From a virus, in the IMG/VR virus record IMGVR_UViG_3300030104_006971, positions 1 to 48,630 of that record: 48,630 nt of DNA; one strand, written 5' to 3'. Under the pieces are notes generated by a model. That model searched no databases and was not told the DNA's origin. It worked only from the letters and a program-made list of their open reading frames with translations. The position numbers were made by a program, and so were the translations under genes. This document shows positions 44,316 through 48,630 of this stretch, piece after piece (positions within the stretch are counted from its first letter, which is position 1; each line of letters begins with the position of its first letter).

Positions 44316-44618
44316 GTGGCCGTAAAAAGAAAACGAAAAAAAGATCCTAGACTGAAGCGAGCTGGTGTCTCAGGCTTTAATAAACCAAAGAGAACACCGG
44401 GCCATGCGAAGAAGTCACATATCGTAGTAGCAAAAGTCGGAGCAAAAGTAAAAACAATTCGATTTGGTCAGCAAGGGGCAAGTACTGCGGGCAAACCAAA
44501 GAAAGGTGAAAGTGAAGCCATGAAACGAAAGCGAGCCTCATTCAAAGCTCGTCATCGTAAGAATATCGCTAAGGGTAAGATGTCAGCAGCTTACTGGGCG
44601 GATAAAGTAAAATGGTAA
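44316..44618 (+). CDS. Basic virion- or nucleoid-associated-like protein
   Basis: A 100-residue protein with GTG start preceded by AGGAGG. It reads AVKRKRKKDPRLKRAGVSGF, then NKPKRTPGHAKKSHIVVAKV, KTIRFGQQGASTAGKP and KARHRKNIAKGKMSAAYWAD. I recall this layout from small proteins of marine phages and cyanophages, without a known function. Strongly basic. Confidence 0.72.
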   Translation: MAVKRKRKKDPRLKRAGVSGFNKPKRTPGHAKKSHIVVAKVGAKVKTIRFGQQGASTAGKPKKGESEAMKRKRASFKARHRKNIAKGKMSAAYWADKVKW

Positions 44619-44929
44619 AGAAATTACAAAAGGGCTCACACTTTGATGAGTTCGATCTGGACGGGGACGGAACTGTGTCAGATGAAGAGATTAAGCGGTC
44701 GCAAGACATGCTTGAAATTGAACTTCGGGAAGAAAAGTCCGAAGCTCAAAAAAGAATGGCTTGGGTAGCTATGGCATCAATGATAGTCTTTAGTGGGGTA
44801 TTATTCACACCGATGGTTACTGAAAGTCGAGTGTCAGCATTAGCTGACTTATTGGGTCTATTTTATATAGCCCAAGCAGGTGTTGTTGGAGCATATATGG
44901 GGGTCTCAGCATGGATGAGCAGAAAATAA
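44612..44929 (+). CDS. EF-hand membrane protein
   Basis: A 105-residue protein with one canonical calcium-binding loop, DLDGDGTVSDEE (residues 15-26), a charged helix and two membrane helices (WVAMASMIVFSGVLFTPMV; LFYIAQAGVVGAYMGVSAWM). The loop would face the cytoplasm or periplasm depending on topology. EF-hands of this kind are rare in phages. It overlaps the protease-like gene by 19 bases. Confidence 0.78.
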   Translation: MVKKLQKGSHFDEFDLDGDGTVSDEEIKRSQDMLEIELREEKSEAQKRMAWVAMASMIVFSGVLFTPMVTESRVSALADLLGLFYIAQAGVVGAYMGVSAWMSRK

Positions 44930-45345
44930 AGAACGAACAATTTTTGGAACATCTAAATAAAAACTTTACATACGTTTCTGATAAGAATCAGTATGGAAAA
45001 AGAGAAGCCTGGTATGTTATGAAACAGCTGCCTTTTGAAGGCGATTGTGAGGATTATTCTTTAACATATTTATATGAAGTTTCTGGAAGAAGCTACTTTA
45101 AAATGTTTTGGAACCTTATATTCGGTGGATATAAAATTTGCTTTTGTCGAGTACACGGCACAGGACATGCTGTCCTGCGTCATCATAACTGGTATCTAGA
45201 CAATATCCAAAAGAAGTGGTGTGAAAAGACTTTCCTCGAAAGTAGAGGATATGTTTTTAGTAAAACCTTCTTCTGGTGGCATACTGTTGCGGTAAAACTA
45301 ATACAAGGGTGGTATTATGGCGCTTCCAAAAAAATCCGAGATTGA
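44911..45345 (+). CDS. Transglutaminase-like cysteine protease
   Basis: A 144-residue protein with the papain/transglutaminase-type triad: Cys in FEGDCEDYSLTYLY near residue 47, His in GTGHAVLRHHNWY near residue 88, Asp in YLDNIQKKW near residue 96. This fits bacterial transglutaminase-like cysteine proteinases. No signal peptide. It could process a virion or host protein; substrate unknown. Confidence 0.78.
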   Translation: MDEQKIKNEQFLEHLNKNFTYVSDKNQYGKREAWYVMKQLPFEGDCEDYSLTYLYEVSGRSYFKMFWNLIFGGYKICFCRVHGTGHAVLRHHNWYLDNIQKKWCEKTFLESRGYVFSKTFFWWHTVAVKLIQGWYYGASKKIRD

Positions 45346-45472
45346 GAAAATACTTCAGGATGTAGATGAGATTAAAAAGAGTATTCGACCTCCACAAGAG
45401 GAAGAAGAAAATCTTACAGAACTAGAGTATTGCAGAAAATATAGTAAAACACGTTCAATGGGACAAGACTAA
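45317..45472 (+). CDS. Small charged protein before terL
   Basis: A 51-residue protein, acidic and helical (KKSEIEKILQDVDEIKKSIR; PPQEEEENLTELEYCRKY), with the start in the end of the protease-like gene and the stop directly followed by the terL ATG. It might be a packaging accessory. No family recognised. Confidence 0.6.
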   Translation: MALPKKSEIEKILQDVDEIKKSIRPPQEEEENLTELEYCRKYSKTRSMGQD

Positions 45473-46777
45473 ATGACAATAGAGATCAGCCGTAAAGATA
45501 TATTATCCGAATATATCTGTGATTATGCAGTAGAAGATAAATTTTTGAAACTTCCAGTAGAACCATATATGGACTTATTGGGAATCACACCTTTACCTTC
45601 TCAGGTAGCAATTATAAATGCTATCAATAATCCAAAATATAGATTTGTCTGCGCGGCAATCTCACGAAGGCAAGGAAAAACATATATAGCCAATATAATT
45701 GGACAACTCGTTTCACTGGTACCTTCGTCTAACATTTTGATCATGTCTCCGAACTATGCTCTCTCGCAGATCTCCTTTGATCTGCAGAGAACGTTGATAA
45801 AGCACTTTGATCTTGAAGTCGTTAGAGATAACGCAAAAGATAAAGTGATCGAAATTTCAAACGGTTCTACTATACGCATGGGATCAGTCAATCAAGTTGA
45901 CTCATGCGTTGGTAGATCATACGATTTGATTATTTTTGATGAGGCGGCGCTTGCCGACGGTAGAGATGCCTTTAACGTAGCCTTGCGCCCTACTCTTGAT
46001 AAAGATAATTCAAAAGCTATATTTATCTCAACTCCTCGAGGAAGAAATAATTGGTTCGCCGAGTTTTTCGATAGGGGGTTTACAGATGATTTCACGGAGT
46101 GGGTATCTATTAAAGCGAGTTATAAATCTAATCCTAGAATGTCTGAAATGGATATTAAGGAAGCTCGAAAAAGTATGTCCGAGGCTGAGTTTCGACAAGA
46201 ATACGAAGCTGACTTTAATACTTATGAAGGCCAGGTATGGAACTTTAAATTCGACGAATGTGTAGGATCCTTTCAAGAAATGGATACTTCCGGTATGGAT
46301 GTATTTGCAGGACTTGATGTTGGATATCGCGATCCTACTGCTTTCTGTGTCATTGCGTATTCATGGGATGAAGAGAAATACTTTCTTCTTGATGAATACC
46401 TAGACGCAGAAAGAACTACGGAACAGCACGCAGTTGAAATACGAAACCTGATAGATAAGTGGGATATTGACTACATTTATATTGACTCTGCAGCACAGCA
46501 AACTCGATTTGACTTTGCTCAGAATTATGATATTACTACTGTAAATGCAAAGAAATCAATCTTAGACGGAATCTCTCATGTGGAGTCTATTGTAGATAAT
46601 AATAGATTACAGGTTGATCAGTTTTGTAGAGAAACGCTACAATGCTTAGATCAATACCAATGGGATCCCAATCCTAACCTTCTAAAAGAGAAACCGAAGC
46701 ACAATCGTGCATCACATATGGCGGATGCATTGCGCTATGCATTGTATTCATTCGAGACATCAAACAGCGGCTTTTAG
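45473..46777 (+). CDS. terL: Terminase large subunit
   Basis: A 434-residue packaging motor. ATPase motifs are AAISRRQGKTYI (Walker A with arginine) near residue 64, YDLIIFDEAAL (Walker B) near residue 155 and FISTPRGRNNW (motif III) near residue 186. The RNase H-like nuclease shows AGLDVGYRDPTAF near residue 280, YIYIDSAAQQ near residue 340 and HMADALRYALY at the end. It drives DNA into the head and cuts it. It ends 67 bases before the HNH gene. Confidence 0.95.
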   Translation: MTIEISRKDILSEYICDYAVEDKFLKLPVEPYMDLLGITPLPSQVAIINAINNPKYRFVCAAISRRQGKTYIANIIGQLVSLVPSSNILIMSPNYALSQISFDLQRTLIKHFDLEVVRDNAKDKVIEISNGSTIRMGSVNQVDSCVGRSYDLIIFDEAALADGRDAFNVALRPTLDKDNSKAIFISTPRGRNNWFAEFFDRGFTDDFTEWVSIKASYKSNPRMSEMDIKEARKSMSEAEFRQEYEADFNTYEGQVWNFKFDECVGSFQEMDTSGMDVFAGLDVGYRDPTAFCVIAYSWDEEKYFLLDEYLDAERTTEQHAVEIRNLIDKWDIDYIYIDSAAQQTRFDFAQNYDITTVNAKKSILDGISHVESIVDNNRLQVDQFCRETLQCLDQYQWDPNPNLLKEKPKHNRASHMADALRYALYSFETSNSGF

Positions 46778-46800
46778 AGATACCACATCAAAAATAATGT

Positions 46801-46829
46801 TTGACATGATACCTCACTTTCGCTATAAT
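46801..46829 (+). promoter_or_regulatory. Promoter for HNH-portal genes
   Basis: TTGACA at 46801-46806, 17-base spacer, TATAAT at 46824-46829, with AAAAATAATG upstream. The leader is only about seven bases. Confidence 0.85.
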
Positions 46830-46843
46830 TCTGGTATTCGAAA

Positions 46844-47206
46844 ATGGATTTGAAAAGAGACATAGTAAAATACATAAGAGATAAAGCAAAAAACAAATAT
46901 GAAAAAGGCACCGAGTGCTATATTTGTGGAGAAAAAACGGAACTTGATTTTCACCATTTCTATTCATTAAGTCCGTTAGTTCATAATTATGTAAAAAAGA
47001 ACAAGTTACTTCCCGAGAATATTTTATCTTTCCGGGAAGATTTTATACAAGACCACTGGTCTGAGTTATACGATCACACAGTTACGTTATGCCATGCACA
47101 TCACTTAAAATTACATAAGGTGTATGGAAGAGATCCGGCTTTAACAACAGCTAAAAAGCAGGAAAATTGGGTAGAGATTCAAAGAGAAAAACATGGCATG
47201 GTATGA
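46844..47206 (+). CDS. HNH endonuclease
   Basis: A 120-residue protein with a zinc CxxC (ECYICGEKTE near residue 25), a catalytic HH (DFHHFYSLSPLVHN) and a C-terminal CHAHHLKLHK. This C-C-H-H arrangement is an HNH fold. HNH proteins adjoining terminase and portal genes often assist cutting of packaged DNA, which probably applies here; a free-standing homing nuclease is the alternative. It overlaps portal by 14 bases. Confidence 0.85.
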   Translation: MDLKRDIVKYIRDKAKNKYEKGTECYICGEKTELDFHHFYSLSPLVHNYVKKNKLLPENILSFREDFIQDHWSELYDHTVTLCHAHHLKLHKVYGRDPALTTAKKQENWVEIQREKHGMV

Positions 47207-48392
47207 TCGCTTTATAGGAAGAACACCCGAGTCAGAGGAGAAGCTTAACCCTTCTCAACAATACTATGATCACTCTACAGCTCCCTCTAGGGAGTTTACG
47301 CTCAAGTATGAGAAAGCGTACGAAGATATAGAAATTGTAAACAGAGGCGTAAATCTAATTGTAGATGATGCATCTGAAATTAAAACTACCGTAGGAGAAC
47401 AGATACAAGGCTTACAAAATATTGTAAAAGGGGTAAAGAGATCCAAGGTACGATTATTACTGAATAAAGAACCAAATCCGTTTCAGGATATTAGTACTTT
47501 TAAAAGAAACTTAATTACTGATTATCTTATTGATGGAAATATATTTGTCTATTTTGATGGGGTTCATTTATATCATCTTCCTGCAAATAAAGTAAATATT
47601 CATGCAAGTAAAACTACTTATATTGAAAAGTTTACTTTCAACGAGACAGTAGACTATAAGCCCTCCGAAATAATTCATATCAAAGACAATTCTTTTTACT
47701 CAATTTATCGAGGTATTTCTCGATTAAAGCCTGCACTTAGAACTATGATTCTAATGCAGAATATGAGACAGTTTCAAGATAACTTTTTCAAGAACGGAGC
47801 GGTCCCAGGATTAGTACTTAAAAGTCCTAATACACTAAGTGAAAAAATAAAAGAGCGAATGATACAATCCTGGACGCTCCGTTATCGACCAGACTCAGGA
47901 GGAAGACGCCCACTGATATTAGATGGTGGTATAGAAATAGATAGTATCTCAAATACAAACTTTAGAGAGCTAGATTTCCAAGCAGCTATTCATGAAAATG
48001 AAAAGATTATTTTAAAAGCCTTGGGAATACCACCAATCTTACTTGACTCAGGTAATAATGCAAACATTCGACCAAATATGAGAATGTATTATTTAGAAAC
48101 AGTATTACCTATAGTAAAGAAAATGCACTATGCGTTTGAAAGATATTTTGGATTTGAACTAAAAGAAGACGTAACAGATGTTCCTGCATTGCAGCCTGAG
48201 ATGAGAGATCAATCTCAGTATTATACAGCTTTAGTTAATGGCGGTATAATATCTGCAAATGAAGCTAGAGAGCATCTAGGATTTGACCCTGTTGAAGGAC
48301 AGGATGATGTAAGAGTACCTGCCAACATTGCGGGAAGTGCTGCAAATCCTGATGAAGGTGGCAGACCAGAAGAAGGAGAAGAAGATGGGTAG
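47193..48392 (+). CDS. Portal protein (HK97-type)
   Basis: A 399-residue portal: EKAYEDIEIVNRGVNLIVDDA at the N terminus, DYLIDGNIFVYFD, LPANKVNIH, IHIKDNSFYSIYRGISRLKP near residue 170, then MRQFQDNFFKNGAVPGLVL and ALGIPPILLDSGNNANI near 290. These are the wing/stem features of HK97-family portals. It forms the dodecameric DNA entry ring. The start ATG is in the HNH gene; the stop overlaps the next gene. Confidence 0.92.
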   Translation: MAWYDRFIGRTPESEEKLNPSQQYYDHSTAPSREFTLKYEKAYEDIEIVNRGVNLIVDDASEIKTTVGEQIQGLQNIVKGVKRSKVRLLLNKEPNPFQDISTFKRNLITDYLIDGNIFVYFDGVHLYHLPANKVNIHASKTTYIEKFTFNETVDYKPSEIIHIKDNSFYSIYRGISRLKPALRTMILMQNMRQFQDNFFKNGAVPGLVLKSPNTLSEKIKERMIQSWTLRYRPDSGGRRPLILDGGIEIDSISNTNFRELDFQAAIHENEKIILKALGIPPILLDSGNNANIRPNMRMYYLETVLPIVKKMHYAFERYFGFELKEDVTDVPALQPEMRDQSQYYTALVNGGIISANEAREHLGFDPVEGQDDVRVPANIAGSAANPDEGGRPEEGEEDG

Positions 48393-48630
48393 CATACGAC
48401 GCAGAGATGTGGCTATACAAGCAGCAGCAATGGCAATGCTCGAAGAAGGTAGAGTTCTTACTAAAAAAGAGTTTGATAATATTACTAAGCCAACAGGAGT
48501 TCGGTCTGGTAATTTGATGAATTTATTTGGAAGTTGGTCTCGACTCGTAGGATTTATTGAGAGAGATCATCCAGATATTTGGGCACAACTACATGGCGAA
48601 AAAGAAGAGGACTCAGTTAAAGCTGAAGAA
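48385..48630 (+). CDS. Open frame after portal, truncated by the window edge
   Basis: At least 82 residues open to the window end, starting GSIRRRDVAIQAAAMAMLEE, then KEFDNITKPTGVRSGNLMNL and HPDIWAQLHGEKE. Basic helical start; it overlaps the portal stop by eight bases. Genes at this place often encode head assembly or protease functions but nothing here identifies it. Confidence 0.6.
   Translation, partial: MGSIRRRDVAIQAAAMAMLEEGRVLTKKEFDNITKPTGVRSGNLMNLFGSWSRLVGFIERDHPDIWAQLHGEKEEDSVKAEE

Noticed and set aside
1-48630. tRNA genes and CRISPR arrays
   Set aside because: No cloverleaf with TTCRANN arm and no regularly spaced repeats were seen on either strand, apart from the tmRNA acceptor domain.

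Overview
The window is a dense stretch of a lytic tailed-phage genome. It has an HK97-type portal, a large terminase, family A DNA polymerase, a DnaB-type helicase and class I ribonucleotide reductase, with almost no intergenic space. The host is probably a marine alphaproteobacterium. The main hint is a circularly permuted (two-piece) tmRNA, a form typical of that class. The mix of PhoH, SHMT, MazG-like pyrophosphohydrolase, sHsp, bS21, SleB-type hydrolase and EF-hand protein also resembles marine phages. Host identity is inference.

Layout. Positions 1-24.4 kb are leftward: nucleotide metabolism (nrdA, glyA), the replication/recombination block (5'-3' exonuclease, Hjc-like nuclease, SbcC/SbcD pair, ssDNA-binding protein, UvsW-like helicase, PhoH, PolA, primase, replicative helicase, split NAD+-dependent ligase), small DNA-binding proteins, then a lysis/stress group (T4-type lysozyme, holin-like protein, lipoprotein, sHsp). 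Positions 24.5-26.75 kb are a short rightward block (SleB-like hydrolase, bS21, MazG-like enzyme, small membrane proteins). Positions 26.77-30.4 kb are leftward again and rich in RNA: a roughly 570-nt promoter-to-terminator structured RNA without a reading frame, a permuted tmRNA (tag ANDDVYSLAA), an extra structured element downstream of it, and a long-hairpin RNA candidate near 27.2 kb. Positions about 30.6-33.8 kb form a visibly GC-richer island with PPK2, a DnaQ-like exonuclease, a HAD phosphatase, small membrane proteins and a perfect match to a known bacterial parS form. From 33.9 kb to the right edge everything is rightward: tail/fibre proteins, packaging genes and portal.

The most striking segment is 37.8-42.9 kb. 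It holds five overlapping genes for a CsgF-like protein, a CsgG-like outer-membrane secretion channel, a curlin-like repeat protein, a FecR-domain protein and a CHASE2-adenylate cyclase. This looks like a complete phage-borne amyloid export plus cAMP signalling cassette inside the presumed late operon.

Regulation is unusually readable. About twenty promoters share an A-rich upstream stretch, TTGACA, exactly 17 bases in nearly all cases, and TATAAT. Several place the start codon 6-7 bases after the -10 box, implying leaderless mRNAs. Several carry inverted repeats over the -35 box or spacer. A six-member family of small SANT/Myb-like helix-turn-helix proteins may be the matching regulators (inference).
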